This document shows positions 33,561 to 45,222 of a stretch of DNA of 64,000 bases, in pieces. The stretch is from Neoscytalidium dimidiatum (lineage: Eukaryota; Ascomycota; Dothideomycetes; Botryosphaeriales; Botryosphaeriaceae). Within the stretch, counting starts at the first letter, position 1. Every line of letters begins with the position of its first letter. The stretch spans positions 620,001-684,000 of the forward strand of contig CM074705.1 of NCBI GenBank assembly GCA_037367355.1, written 5' to 3'. Under the pieces are notes generated by a model. It worked only from the letters and a program-made list of their open reading frames with translations, searched no databases and had not been told where the DNA came from. Made by a program: the position numbers and the translations under genes.

Positions 33561-35625
33561 CTACTTGCTCAATTCCGCAATCCTCGCCTTCTTTGGCGCC
33601 TCCGGATCAGAACCAACTGCTTCCAACCACTTGGGATCAACTTCCTTCAAGTTTAAGTAGGGCGACAGGTCTGAGCCCGGCACTTTATTCTCCCGCGACA
33701 ACCCCATTCCCAGGTAAGCGAATATGTTCCGACTGTTTTGGTACTTTATCTCGTAATCTTCGAAGCGAGGATCTTCGATTGCCCGGACTGTAGATAGTCA
33801 GTGGCGAATTGAATGCTGCTATCATTTCTGACGCTGTGTCACTTACTGTAGTGAAGAGAAGAACCGGGGTAGACAGCTAGCGTGAGAAGAACACAGTCAG
33901 CTCAATGTCGCACAACTTATTCATTATCTTGAGTCTCACCATTGATGCGGCCGGTGTCATTATTCTTATACCACGAGCGGCAGCTGTCTTTCCACACCGT
34001 GTGCTTGTACCACTCCTGCGCGTGTTCGTTGAACTGGTCAGTCACTTCCTGCTTCGGTACAAAGCTCTTGATGTGTTCTCTCTGCATCTTCTTGATAAAC
34101 TTGATGCTGTAGCTGACGACCTCTTTCAGCGGGCCCGCAACGCTCCCGTTCTCCACCGGCCTACGTAAGGATGTCAGTACCTTTCTCGACTCGTGATTCG
34201 TCTTTTTGTTCCGCACTCACCACGTCGGCCCAATGTACATGAAGAAGTTGGGCATGCCTGGGACCGTAATACCGAAGTAGCTTTCCGGTGAGTCCTTCCA
34301 CTTCTCCGCCAGATTGACGCCATTCTTCCCAATGACCGGGAAGCGCGGGCGGTACGAGACATCGAAGCCGGTCGCGCAGATGACGGTGTCGCACTTGCGC
34401 TCGACGCCGTCCGCACCCACGACACCATCCTCGGTCACGCGCTCCACAGCCGTGAAGTGGACGTCAACATTCTCCTCCGTGATGGCCTGCATGTACGGAT
34501 CGCCGGGCGTGATGCGACGACAGCCGATCTGGAATTTGGGCGTGAAGCCCTCGATGAGCCTGGGGTCCTTGATGAACTCGGCCATGCGGGCCTTCATCTC
34601 CTTCTGCGCAGCCTCCTGCACGGGGCTGTTGGCGTACATGAGCTCGAACAGGCCGTTGACCTGGTCCTCGATGTGCTTCGCGTGCTGGACCAGCTTCGTC
34701 GGGTCGGCGCGGAAGCCCTCGATCTCCTCCTTCTGGTAGTCGACGTTGCGGCCGGAGCTGTCGGCCAGGACGACGAACCACACGCCGGTGCGGACGAAGA
34801 CGTCGAGGTGCTTGGCGTACGGCTGCATGTGCGGCACCGTCTGGATGCTGCTCGCGCCCGAGCCGACGACGGCGACGCGGTCGTTCTTCCACTGCTCCTG
34901 CTGGTAGTCCTTGGGCCAGCGCGCCGTGTGCACGACGCGCCCCTTGAATGAGTCCAGACCCGGTAGGTCTGGCCACTTGAAGTTGTTCAGGATGCCCGTC
35001 GCGTACAGCAGCAGGTCGCATTCCTCCTCGAACTCGCGCAGCACGTTGCCGTCCGCGTCCGTCTGCTTGAGCTTGACGTGCCATTGGGCGGTCTCATCGT
35101 TCCATCGCGCCTCGACGACCTCCGTGCGAAAGTTCATGTACTTGCGCAGGTCGAACACTTCGCACACCTTGTCCAGGTACTTCCAGATGTCGGGGGCGTA
35201 GGAGAAGTAACGGGGCCAGTCTGGGTTCAAAGCGAAGCTGTACAACAGTGTCAGTGAACGTATATTAATGTGAGCTGCTCCTTAACATGGAGTGAAATTA
35301 TCGAAAGGGGAACTCACTTGTAGGTGTAAGCATGGCTGGGGATGTCGCAGGCACAGCCTGGGTAGCGGTTCTCAAGCCAGGTGCCGCCCAGGTCGTGGTT
35401 TTTCTCATATATCTTGAAGTCCACGTTCTCGCACTCCTTCTGGATGCGGTACGCCAGCATAATCCCCGAGAAACCAGCGCCAATGGTGATGACCTTCACC
35501 TTGCGTGTGGACGGGTCGTCCAGGACAATGTTCGGGATGTTATAACCCGCGGAACCGGGCGTGGAGTAATCCCACTTGCCATCCTTCACAAAATGCTGGG
35601 CGAGGGCGTTGAGATCTGGTGCCAT
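33561..35625 (-). CDS. Baeyer-Villiger-type flavin monooxygenase
   Basis: Five exons (35625-35318, 35237-34221, 34160-33940, 33876-33847, 33787-33561) close to 600 aa. The FAD Rossmann loop GAGFSG is at about 49-54 and the NADPH loop GSGASS at about 228-233. The Baeyer-Villiger fingerprint [11 protein letters not shown] (200-210) fits FxGxxxHxxxW. A second ATG-motif-like [11 protein letters not shown] lies near 400. Family knowledge: such enzymes insert oxygen next to a ketone, forming an ester or lactone with NADPH and O2. No signal peptide or membrane anchor, so cytosolic. The 30-nt exon 4 ([10 protein letters not shown]) is supported by phase on both sides. The neighbouring permease lies on the same strand, but no biosynthetic core enzyme is nearby, so a cluster is not supported. 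Confidence 0.88.
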
Positions 35626-37866
35626 GGTTTTCCTCCGGTCTTCTGTGTGTTGATTCGAACAGTAAAGGAGGATTATGGAAAAGAAACAGCGGTTCGAATC
35701 ACTGGCTCCACAGCATTTATAGCAACGCAGAGGAAAGGTGAGACGGAGGTCAGCAACTTCCAAGCCACCTACTCAGCAATCAGTCAACTTAGCCGGAGGA
35801 TTCGTTGGAAGTAAGTCGGAAGGTATCGCTAAATCCCGGAGGGTTGGACGACGGGACTTATATGCTCAAAAGAACCCTGACGTCCCAGAAGCAAGAAGAC
35901 GTTCATGAGAAATGTCAAATAGCAGCAACACATTTATCTCCGGCCATCAATTGACCCATTGGCCCACAGGAACTGCTCCACCGCGTATCAGCTTGTGGCA
36001 GACCGGCCAAGGAGGGCGCCCACCCCTCTCTCCGCTTATTTCACCCTGCGCCTCCACACTCCCCACCTTGCTACTCCTCTCTGTTGCCGACGGTAAGCCT
36101 AGGCATCAGCACTACAGCTGCCGCACAGGCCCAGGTCGCGGACCGTCTGCCGCTCGCCGCAGGTGAATCAAGCTCCGTTGCCACGAAACGTCGCATGACG
36201 TGCTGCTCATGAAGTGCATGCAGAGCGGACAGGGGGGGCCCCGAGCTCGGCTTCCCGAAAGAGGCATAAATGCATAATATCGCTCCGTAGATCCACGCTG
36301 ACGGGCCAATCACGTCGCCCCGCCATCTCTGACCATGTACGAAAAGCGCATCGTTTGCGCGAGGGAGCAGTCTGGGGGTGGCTTGCCCGCACGGCAAAGG
36401 CGGGGCGAGTTCTACTCTGGCGCGGTCGATGGGAGAGAAAGCGGACGAGAGGTTGTGCGAGGTATGCCGCCCAGTCGTCCCAAAACGGACGTCAAGCCCG
36501 AGGTTAGACTAAAAACGCCGCCTCATCCTCACTCCTCATGCGGGGGTAAATGCAGAGATACACGAGAAACGAACGTAAGTATTGTATACATGTACATTGC
36601 TACAGGGGACTGAATGGCATTCGTTCGGACGATAAGCATTCCGGCAATCCTTGCGTGCGAATAATTTGGGCTCAACCTCCAATCCGACCATTCCACACAC
36701 AATAGCTGGACCGAACTCTCCACCAATTCGTGCGCACACGCAATCTCCACTGGAATAAGCAGAGAATGGACCCACATTGACCGTGAAACACTACACGATC
36801 TGACGTAAGCGCCGATATTTGTACATCATCCACTTCCCGCTGTCATGCTTGCCTTAAGTGGTAACTGCTCTGCGTCCTGCGGAGGAGAAAAAAAAAATAA
36901 AAGAAATAAGGTGACACACTAGTCACGTATGCAGGTCAGACTTTGTTGACCCCGGATCAACAGTCGCCCGTCTGCAGAATGCTGAATCTTGCCGCGAAGC
37001 CGACGTGGATCCCCTTGTCCCCGCTGTCTGATGTACATCCGACGATCAACTCGGATCCGGCGACGTGAGTTCCGTCGATGGAGATACATCTGCCCATCTT
37101 CGGCAGCTCATCCTATCCGTTTCGGCACCGGTGAGAGTGGACCTAAGTACATGTCTCTACCTCTGAGTGGCCTGACTCGCAAGACATGGCTGATGATGGG
37201 AGAACGATACCCGGCCTGAAAAGAGACGGAACATCGCAACATTTCCCTTCCGGACACATGCTACGAATCAGCACGCTGGACGACGGCCGGTTGTCTTTGC
37301 ACAACGAGGCTGGGCAGACATCTTTGCTGACCTCACCAACACGTAAGATCCGTAAGAAAAGATCTGGATCACTAAACATTTGAGAGATTCCATCAAATTG
37401 TAGAACCTGATCCATAGTCTCCTTCCCAAAACCCCAGGCCGATGCTAGCTCTAGACCTGCCAGATACTCTACTCATCAACAATGTTACACAAAGAGTTAT
37501 CGTACATTACTCGTGTAAAGGGTACTGGGCCAAGGACGCACCCAGGAATAATCGGCAAATGCAGAGGGAAGAGCGAACGATGGTGATGTGGTGATGACGA
37601 GATGAATTCTAAAAACATCTCCAGTCGAACAGAAAACCACAAAAAGAAAAAAAAAAGGGATTTCCCTCCAGGCGGGATGGGCCTCCACCACCACAAGCAA
37701 GAAAGGAAAATATCTTTATCATCCGGATCCAGCGCCTGTCGAGGGGGAATATGTAGTCCGTTGTTGTTATTGTTGTCATGAAAAATGCCGCTCCAATCCG
37801 ATTTCTTCATCATCAAAAAACCCATACTCACAAAAAAAAAAAAAGATTCAATAATATTACTCCCTT
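35626..37866. other. Gene-poor 2.2-kb intergenic region
   Basis: This contains the monooxygenase promoter on the left and the 3' flank of the PXA-PX gene on the right (A-rich runs near 37640-37655 and 37835-37850). Small opposing frames at 36989-37415 lack domain features. An adenine-rich run lies at about 36890-36905. No RNA gene or transposon recognised. Confidence 0.35.
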
Positions 37867-40800
37867 CTATGCCGTTACTGCCCTGACAGCTTGCAGCAGC
37901 AATCCAAACATGAACCCTCTGGACACATCTTCGACCTGGAGACAATCAAACACCTTCCCCAGCGCCTCACCGCTAGCAGCTTGGCCCATGACACTCGTCA
38001 GCGCCTGCGGCATGCCGCGCTCGACGAGCAGCTTCCGTGCCTTGACGCGCAACTTCTCCTTTTCCTCGTCAGACATGGGCGAAGGCCACGCCTTCATCTC
38101 CTCTTCCGTGGGCAGAGTGTTCTCACGGAGTTTGCGTAGATGCGTGGCGATACCCGCATCGGACGAGTTAGCCTCAAGCACCGTGTCCTGGAGTAGAACG
38201 CGAATACTTTCGAGCTGCGGATTTCCGGGACGGAGGAGGAAGGTCTTTGCGGCGCCAAGGAGCGTCTTGCGGATTTGCCAGGCCGAGGACAGCGTATACA
38301 GCTCATTAATGATGGCGAAGAACAGCTCAACCGCCATCTGTGTCTCATTTTCATTGAGCGGTGCCTTCTGTTTTGATTCCGCCTTGGTCTTGCCAGGGTC
38401 CGTTTGGGACCTTGGGAGCTTTGGTGGGCTGGCGCCGTGGCCTGGTTCGCTGAGCATTGATTCTCTTGCTGTGGAGGCCCTGGAAAGGCGCCTGGTCTCC
38501 TCGCTCCGGCTATTCCTCTTGCGCTCACGTTCAGGACTTGACGGGATTCCAGGTTCACCGTATGAGTCAGAAATGTCGGACGGCAGGGGTGGAAGGTTGA
38601 GAATCTGATCACCTCCCATCAGCGGGGAGATATCCAAGCTGTCTCTCTGTGATGGAGCCCTGCTCGGATTGCGGCTATGGGTCCTACTCCCACCGTACGC
38701 TGACGATCTTGAGGAAGTCGGACGGGGCTTATGATCCGCATCTTCTGGATTGTAGCTTGGTCGACGCTCCATCTGAGCAATTGGCGCTGGTTGTTGATCA
38801 ACGATAGGAGAGCTACGGAGGCTGTCCTGGCTGCGACGGCCGACAGGACTCCGGACACTGTCTGTACTGCGCCGCCCGCTGGCGCCAAGGGAGAGCATGC
38901 TTTCTGACCTCAGATGCGAGGCACTAGGCAGCTCAGATACAGTGCTCTCCGCCCTCTTGTGCCTGCCAGCTCCTGAAGAGTCCTCGGGTTTGTTACTTGC
39001 AGTCGGAGGGTTGGCCATGCTCTTTCTCTTTGGACCCAGTCCACCAAAAACTCCAGTCACTCCACCAAAGATGGCTTTTCCGCCTGCCGCTGCTTGGTTT
39101 GGAGCCTTGGCGAGCGTATCGAACATGCCTTTGCCCATTTGTTCGAAAGCTGACGGCGTTGGCCAACCGAATCCCTTGTTAGCTCCAGGAGTGCCAGTAT
39201 CTTTTTCAAGAAACCTCTTTAGTCCCTCGCTCTCCGCCAGAGGTTGCCAGCGCACAGCATCGTTCAAGTATCTTTCAAGCTCGCCGCGGAGAGAATTCTT
39301 CGTGTGTCCCTTCCAACTGGGCAAATTTTGGTGAGACTCCGTGAACCCAACACCAGAAATGACCGAAATTCGTCGAAGTACCTCGTGGAGGGTCTCGAAG
39401 TCAGCGTATTTTCTTGAAATCATCCAACCAGGATATGCTTGTGAAGCCGGTTCGATCTGAACGAAGTAATCTCCTGTGGGCTTTGACTTTACGATGGATT
39501 TGTCGCCCGGCAGCGCGTCATCGAATATCGAGATATTTGCGTTATGTAAAGTTAGAGGCGGCGGCTTACTGACGCTTTGGGGTCGTCCGCCTAAAGCTGT
39601 TGGAGTGGGCGACGTCACAATCTGGTCGAAGCTGGTGAACGGTTGTTTTGGGTCTGGTGATGTTGATTTGGGCGACTTCTCCTCATCCGATGAAGATTTC
39701 CGGATTGGTTCGCTTGTTGGATCTCTCACCTTGGTGTTGTCGTGCATGCTGTTTCTTCCGATGACTGAATCGTGAAGAGACTGGGGCCGCTCTTCGTTCT
39801 GGTCGCTTTGTGAAGAAGTAGGGGTGAACGCTTCTTGAGTAGTACCATCTGAGACTTCATCACTCAGACCCGAGGCCGATTTCTTCCTCTCGAGCTTTGG
39901 CTTTTCAGTCTTTTCGGTGTCGTCCTTCCCGCGAGCCTTCGCTGCTTCTTCTTCTTGAATCATCTGCGTCAGCCTTTGCGCTTCCTTCATCGCTTCATCC
40001 ATAGCTTCCTGAGCCTTGCTGACAACACGACGGTGTGTTGCATTTGTCTGCTTCTCTTCTGTCTGCTCCTTCTTGGCGGCCTTTTCGGCAATTTCCAGCT
40101 GATCCTTGACTTCCTCAAGCTTACGTCCCTTCGAACCTTCAACACCAGCGTCGATCTCCTTCATGAGCTCTGGCTCGCCTTCTTCCAACATATAGACTAT
40201 CCAGCCATTGATCCACTCGGGTTTCGACATAGTGGTGAGAGCCATTTCCAGAACGACCTTGGCGAGGATTTGCCTCAGGAAAATGCGCGCAGGCCTACAG
40301 TTGTAGGTCTTCGGCTCCAGATAGTTCTCCAGAATATCCTCCGCCACAGCATCGAATTTCTTCTCTTGGTGTTTCCTGTCCAACACGTTTGATAATTTAC
40401 TTTCCGGCTTGAGCCGCAAGTATGTCTGGACCGCTTCGACTGCGGATGATGCGGGAGAGCCCCCAATAGCATCTGACAGCTCGTTAAGGAAGACAATCAT
40501 GATTGCGGATGAGTTCGTAAGATATTCGAGGAAAAAGTCGGCCGGGCGTTTCCGGGCAAGATGGCTGGAAATGGAGAGGATAAACGCGGTCAGAGTCTGG
40601 CGGCAGGCATTTGGAAAGGTCGTTTCTGTCGGAATGATGGGATTGTACCACCACCTATAGATGCATCAGCCGCGTTGATACGTATGGATAGAAAGTCGCG
40701 TGACACACTTGACATAGTCGCGGACAATGGCATCGGTCAGCTCGGTGAGCGCAGCGCAGGTCTCAGGCTGGAAGGACGAGTAGTCCAGCTGCTTCCCTGA

Positions 40801-41283
40801 GAATAACTGGATATCAAGATCCGAGTCTCGCCGTCGGAGCGATTGCGCGTCCTTGTTTTGCGCGCGCACATCCATGACCCTCTTGATGATGTCCAGTCCG
40901 ACTTCCTTCCGCCGGCGCTCTTCGGCGGCGCGCGCTTCTTGGTCGCCAAAGCCATGGAGAGAGCCCTCCCACTGTGCATGGAGGACGATGCCTCCGACGA
41001 CTCCGATAAGGACAAGGCCGACTCTTCCTAGCACTAGGTAGGTCGTAGCTCCAAGACCCACCAGACAGGCTCCGAGCGTCTCGTTTGTTGCGGTCGACAG
41101 GAACTTCAGCGCGCGGTCGGTCAGCGCCTGCAGGTTGATGGGTGGCTCCGGCGGGGCGTCGCCAGGTGGCGCCTTCGCGACGTCTGTAGGCGGGGCATCG
41201 CTGGGGTTGGCGTGAGCATGCTGGGCGGATTGCGGCGGGTCGCTGAGCGGCTGCTGAGGCGGTTGGTCGGTTGAGGTGCTCAT
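37867..41283 (-). CDS. PXA-PX-Nexin_C protein (Mdm1/SNX13-like)
   Basis: Exons 41283-40709 and 40654-37867 (54-nt intron) close to 1120 aa. A Pro-rich N-terminus is followed by a hydrophobic stretch (about 75-100, GLGATTYLVLGRVGLVLIGVVGG) and a PXA domain (about 130-350, with KWWYNPIIP across the splice). A Lys/Glu-rich coiled coil and Ser-rich linker come next. The PX domain lies at about 560-675 (YPGWMISRKYADFETLHEVL, FLEKD), then a long disordered Ser/Pro/Arg region, and a Nexin_C domain at about 960-1115. The order TM-PXA-PX-Nexin_C is that of the ER-anchored Mdm1/SNX13 group; the RGS domain of animal SNX13 is not visible. By family it binds phosphoinositides and probably works at ER-endosome/vacuole contacts. 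The start is 300 bp from a divergent gene. Confidence 0.88.
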
Positions 41284-41583
41284 GGCTCTGGCTGCTTGGG
41301 AGCGCGCATTTGCTGCAGCGAGGACTCGAGAGGACCCGGGCTACACAAAAAGCTGGGCGGAGGTATAAGGGGCTGAGGCTTGGGGTGTTTCTAATTGTGC
41401 GTACGTTCCTGAGCGAAGTAAGCTGATGCTGATCGGAGGGCGCGCACGGGGGAGCGCCCGGGGAAGGGATCACCGCCAGGGCGGCAAGGATGACGCGCCC
41501 GCACGGGCCCGGCCTGTCCAAAAGCTTGTTGCGCGCTGATCCAAAATTTGTGAGAGACCACCCGCGAACAAAAATTGCCCATC
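41284..41583. promoter_or_regulatory. Compact divergent promoter, PXA-PX gene / RING-like gene
   Basis: 300 bp between opposite start codons; it must contain both promoters and 5' UTRs. No TATA box seen. Confidence 0.5.
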
Positions 41584-42420
41584 ATGGCCGCCTGCGTCGC
41601 CTGTCAAACCCCGCTGATCCTTGAGGTCGACTACAGCGACAGCGATGACGACGTCCAGATGGGCGGCTCCAGCAGCGCCGATCAGAGCGCAAAACAGACT
41701 GTCCCCGACGACGTGCATCTGAACTGCGGATGCCACTACCACTGGTAATTCCATGTTTGGATTCCTTGCAGGTCACCGCCACGCGCCGCCAATTTTAGCT
41801 AACGTATCCCCAGGGAGTGCCTCCTGGAGGCATATTCCGTCACCGAGTGCCCCAATTGCCACCAGAGCATCGTCTCCACTGCCCCCGACGGCGGCCAGCA
41901 GGTGCTAAGCAACATTCACAACGAGGGTGGTCAGCAGGAGAACGTGGACATCTTGCCGCTGCTTAGCGAGGAGGGCTACCTCAAGGCATATCCCGAGGAA
42001 CGCAAATGCCGCGCATTCCTCGAATTCTGCCGCGAGGGTGACGTCGACGCTGTGATCGCCATGCTGCAGGACGATGATAGCGACGACGAAGACGCCATGC
42101 AGGACGGCCAAAAGATTGATATACTGCGCTATCAAGATACCCTCGGAGATATGCAGTCTGGCCTCCACGCCGCGGTGCAGGGTGGCAGTCAGGAAATCGT
42201 ATGGCTGCTGCTTCTTCTTGCTTCAACCTTGGACTACTCCCAATTTCCCCCGGAGGTCTTCGAGGCAGCAAAGAAATTTGGCGTGGAGAGAGAAGATCAA
42301 ACGGGCAAGCAAGACATCCGGACATTGAGGGACGCACAGGGCCGGACTGCGGAGGCTCTTGCCGCAGAGCTCGGAGGTGTTTGGGCGGGCTGGCCTGGAA
42401 CCGGCAGGCTCGGGGCGTGA
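41584..42420 (+). CDS. RING-like zinc-binding / ankyrin-like protein
   Basis: Exons 41584-41744 and 41814-42420 close to 255 aa. CVACQ (about 4-8), then CGCHYHWEC and CPNCHQ make a C-x2-C...C-x-C-x-H-x2-W-x-C...C-x2-C pattern like a degenerate RING/U-box-type zinc finger. A Ser/Asp-rich insertion separates the first pair from the rest. The single intron falls inside the finger (codon of W54). Residues about 105-165 resemble ankyrin repeats (RAFLEFCREGDVDAVIAML, SGLHAAVQGGSQEIVWLLLL). The C-terminus is Gly/Trp-rich. A ubiquitin-ligase role is possible but not shown; no named family recognised. Confidence 0.65.
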
Positions 42421-42951
42421 TTGAAGGGGACAGCAGAGGCCAATGATTCTCGATCTGAAGCACGATTTCGTGCAGATCCACACCAGACTAAGAATAGTAA
42501 CCAGGCAGCCAAAACAGCCTCATGGAGTTCGCCGTGACCGGTGAGCAAGCACCGACGGACGTCATGAGCGCGCGGTCCAGAAGGGAAATATGGGTGGCCC
42601 GACGCCTTAATTGGGATTCTCAGGGTCTATAACGCAGAGCATAAGACGCCGCTGGAAACAAAAACAAAACGAAACAACCATCTAGATATTGATATGTATC
42701 CTCCCATAATTGCCAGGTGTCTATGCAGGAGCAAACACGCGACTTCTAAAGCTAAAGAAATTCAGGAGGATTGTGATTTGTTCTCCGCCGTCCGAGTGAA
42801 GTCCAAAGCATTCAAAGTTGATGACACCATGCCAGACTCAAAGAAGAAGGCGGTTGATACTTGCGTGCAAGTAAAAATGAGGAAAAAAAAAGTCTATGCC
42901 GGCAAAAAGTCTAGCAACAATCGCAACCCCCAAGGACGTCAGAGCCAAAGC
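42421..42951. other. Convergent intergenic region
   Basis: Lies between the stops of the RING-like gene and the thioesterase. A-rich near 42655-42680 and 42885. Nothing further. Confidence 0.4.
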
Positions 42952-43398
42952 TCACATCTTGACATACTTCGTGTGGTTGCCAGTCGCAATGACCGGACCA
43001 GCAACGCCGTCAACGACCTTGCTAATGACGATGCTGGTGAAGGCAAGCGTGCCGCCCACCTTGTTCGCCCTACCCTCAACCTCGATAGTGTCGCCCTCCT
43101 TCGCCGAGGAAACGTAAGTGACGTGGATGTCGGTAGATACTCCATTCTTCTCGCGTAGGTCATACGAGGAGATGGCCAGACCACCGGCCCAGTCGATGAG
43201 AGTGGCAGAGACGCTGCCGTGCAGACCGCCCTTGGAATTGACGTGGTTCTTGGTGAGCGGCATGCGTGCGCGAACGAGACCCTTGGAGGCATGGACGATT
43301 TCGATGTCGGCAAGCAGAAAGCCATAAATGGCGCTGTTGGGCTTGATGCGAGCCCAGCATTGCTCTACATGAGCCTTGATCTCCTCGTCCGTGGCCAT
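42952..43398 (-). CDS. Hotdog-fold acyl-CoA thioesterase (THEM2/ACOT13-like)
   Basis: A single exon of 148 aa, the normal size for a one-domain hotdog protein. The active-site helix region reads NSKGGLHGSVSATLID (about 54-69), corresponding to N-x-x-G-x-L-HG(G)...D of THEM2. The second Gly of HGG is Ser here. TDIHVTYVSSAKEGDTIEVEG and GPVIATGNHTKYVKM are the expected C-terminal strands. The family hydrolyses fatty acyl- or aryl-acyl-CoA, as a tetramer in animals. No targeting peptide or C-terminal SKL. It probably works on cytosolic or mitochondrial acyl-CoA, but location is not readable. Confidence 0.85.
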   Translation of the reverse strand: MATDEEIKAHVEQCWARIKPNSAIYGFLLADIEIVHASKGLVRARMPLTKNHVNSKGGLHGSVSATLIDWAGGLAISSYDLREKNGVSTDIHVTYVSSAKEGDTIEVEGRANKVGGTLAFTSIVISKVVDGVAGPVIATGNHTKYVKM

Positions 43399-43799
43399 TT
43401 TTGAAGGGAGAAGGGGTTGGGGTGTAAGGAGAAAAAGTCGTTGAGGAGAGAGTTCGGAGGTGTTTTCTCGCCGACAAGATTACGTTAGCCGGAGCCTTGC
43501 TCTTTATGGATTAGCGCTCATGAAGCTACGCAAGGCTCCAACATAATAGATCACTCTTTGATGCCACTTCACATCTCGGGAATGCGTGTCTTACATTAAA
43601 TGTGTGAATCACAGTTGTAAGCTGAAGAGGGAATCCACCTTTCTTGGAAATTCTGCATCACCCGAAATTCAAACTACCTGTTCTTGATCACTCACTTAAT
43701 TTTTTTCTCCATCATGATCTAGTCCATATCAATGCAGCTTTCCTAACCATACTCTTTCATCTTCATCCGTACCCTTGAGAGGCGCGAGGGCCTTCTACC
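43399..43799. promoter_or_regulatory. Divergent upstream region thioesterase / alpha/beta hydrolase
   Basis: 400 bp between opposite starts; the right part is CT-rich just before the hydrolase ATG, a common fungal promoter feature. No specific site identified. Confidence 0.4.
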
Positions 43800-44904
43800 A
43801 TGTCCTTCCTTCTCAGCTGGCTTGAGCCCACTTTCAATGCTCTAAACCCCTTCAACTCCCTCCCCTTCACCTACCGCTGGCGCCTCCTCCTCTTCCAGCC
43901 TATCCTCCTCTTTGTCAACACCGTGAAATACCTTTCTTGTCTCTCTAACCACCGCCACACCGTCCACCACATTCCCACCCGCACCGGCACGACCATCCGC
44001 ACCCTAATCTTCCACCCGCCCACACCCCCTACTCCAACCATTGCTCTCCGCCCCCTCCACCTCACCCTCCACGCCGGCGGCTTTATGGGCGGCATCCCCG
44101 AATACAACGCCGTCTTCGCCTCCCACCTCAGCGCCGCCACCAACGCCGTCACCGTCGCCCCAACCTACCGCTTCGCCCCGCTCCACCCCTACCCCGCCGC
44201 GCCCAACGACGTCGCCGACATCCTCGCCTGGCTCTCGCAACACGCCGCGCCCCTCCTCCACGCCGACCCCGCCCTCCTCACCGTCAGCGGCTTCAGCGCG
44301 GGCGCCAACCTCGCGCTGTCCGTCGCGCAGGGCCGCGCCGACGCCAAGGCGAGCGTGACCTTCTACGCGCCGGTCGACCTGCGCGCGCCGGCGCGCTCGA
44401 AGCCGCGGCCAGCGGGCCTGCCGGGGGTCGATCCGCTCGCGGCAGTCCTGCCGCTGGCGGACGCGTATGCGGGGACGGGGGAGGCGGCGAGGAGGGCGAA
44501 TGAGCGGGACCCGCGCTTGCATCCGTGTTTGGCGCGGTTGGAGGATTTACCGGAGCGAATGCTGTTCGTAGTGCTAACGGTGGACATCCTATTGCATGAA
44601 CAGCTAGCGTTTGTGGAGAGGTTGAAGAGGGAGGTGGAGAAGATGGGAGAGGAGGGGCGGGAGAGGGTGGTGGAGAGTTTGATTGTGGAGGGGCAGGTGC
44701 ATGGGTGGGTTGAACGTGAGTATTTCCTTTACCTAGGAATGAGATCGGAAGGGGAGATGATAATAAGAAGTCATGCCATGCTAATGTTTATTGACAGTGC
44801 CGGACTTTGCGATTAATAAGAAGACAAAGCACGATGCTTTTAGAGCAGCAGTAGAGTTTATTCGGGACACTCACAGGAAGCATGGATACGAGTGGATTGG
44901 GTGA
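43800..44904 (+). CDS. Alpha/beta hydrolase fold-3 protein with N-terminal hydrophobic segment
   Basis: Exons 43800-44715 and 44798-44904 close to 340 aa. A hydrophobic stretch near 28-45 (RLLLFQPILLFVNTVKYLS) may anchor it to membranes. HAGGF (about 91-95) is the oxyanion-hole motif and SGFSAGAN (about 162-169) the nucleophile elbow. TVDILLHE (Asp about 261) and QVHGW (His) finish the triad. The VAPTYRFAP strand is typical of the family. It resembles fungal esterases that act on small acyl esters; the specificity is unknown. It is a different subfamily from the hydrolase at 1.6-2.7 kb. Exon 1 is strongly GC-rich. The intron has a normal GTGAGT donor and GACAG acceptor. Confidence 0.82.
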
Positions 44905-45222
44905 GAAGAGTGCATGTCTATGAGTGAAGTTGCCGGTACACTTCCGCTTTGTCGCATTTTCAAGGTCTGTGTAGTTGTGATCTTCCCTCGACCTAGTATC
45001 TCTTTGTTTGTTTCAGTCGCTGTACCCAGAAAGTCATATTCTCCACTTCGCTACAAATTATCCTCTCAAGATGCATTCAGGTCCTTGAAATATATCATAC
45101 TCATTTCATAACTGTGCATACCAAGTAACTTATCATCTCTGTAAGGCCGCTATATATATGGAGAACCATAGTTAACCGAGTAAAGAAACGCCGCATGATG
45201 CATACCACTTTTCAATCATAAA
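44905..45222. other. Convergent intergenic region hydrolase / pex7
   Basis: Short AT-rich stretch holding the 3' flanks of both genes, with TATATATA near 45150. Probably 3'-end signals rather than a promoter. Confidence 0.4.

Noticed and set aside
30453..35625. Secondary-metabolite cluster of permease and Baeyer-Villiger monooxygenase
   Set aside because: No polyketide synthase, NRPS, terpene synthase or pathway regulator nearby; adjacency alone is weak.
35688..35710. GGTTCGAATC, like a tRNA T-loop (box B)
   Set aside because: Flanking bases do not pair as a T-stem, and no box A or acceptor stem lies at the right distance; it is in the monooxygenase 5' flank.
36989..37415. Small opposing ORFs (76, 65 and 90 codons)
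   Set aside because: Overlapping on both strands, no recognisable motifs, and no start or splice context to choose between them.
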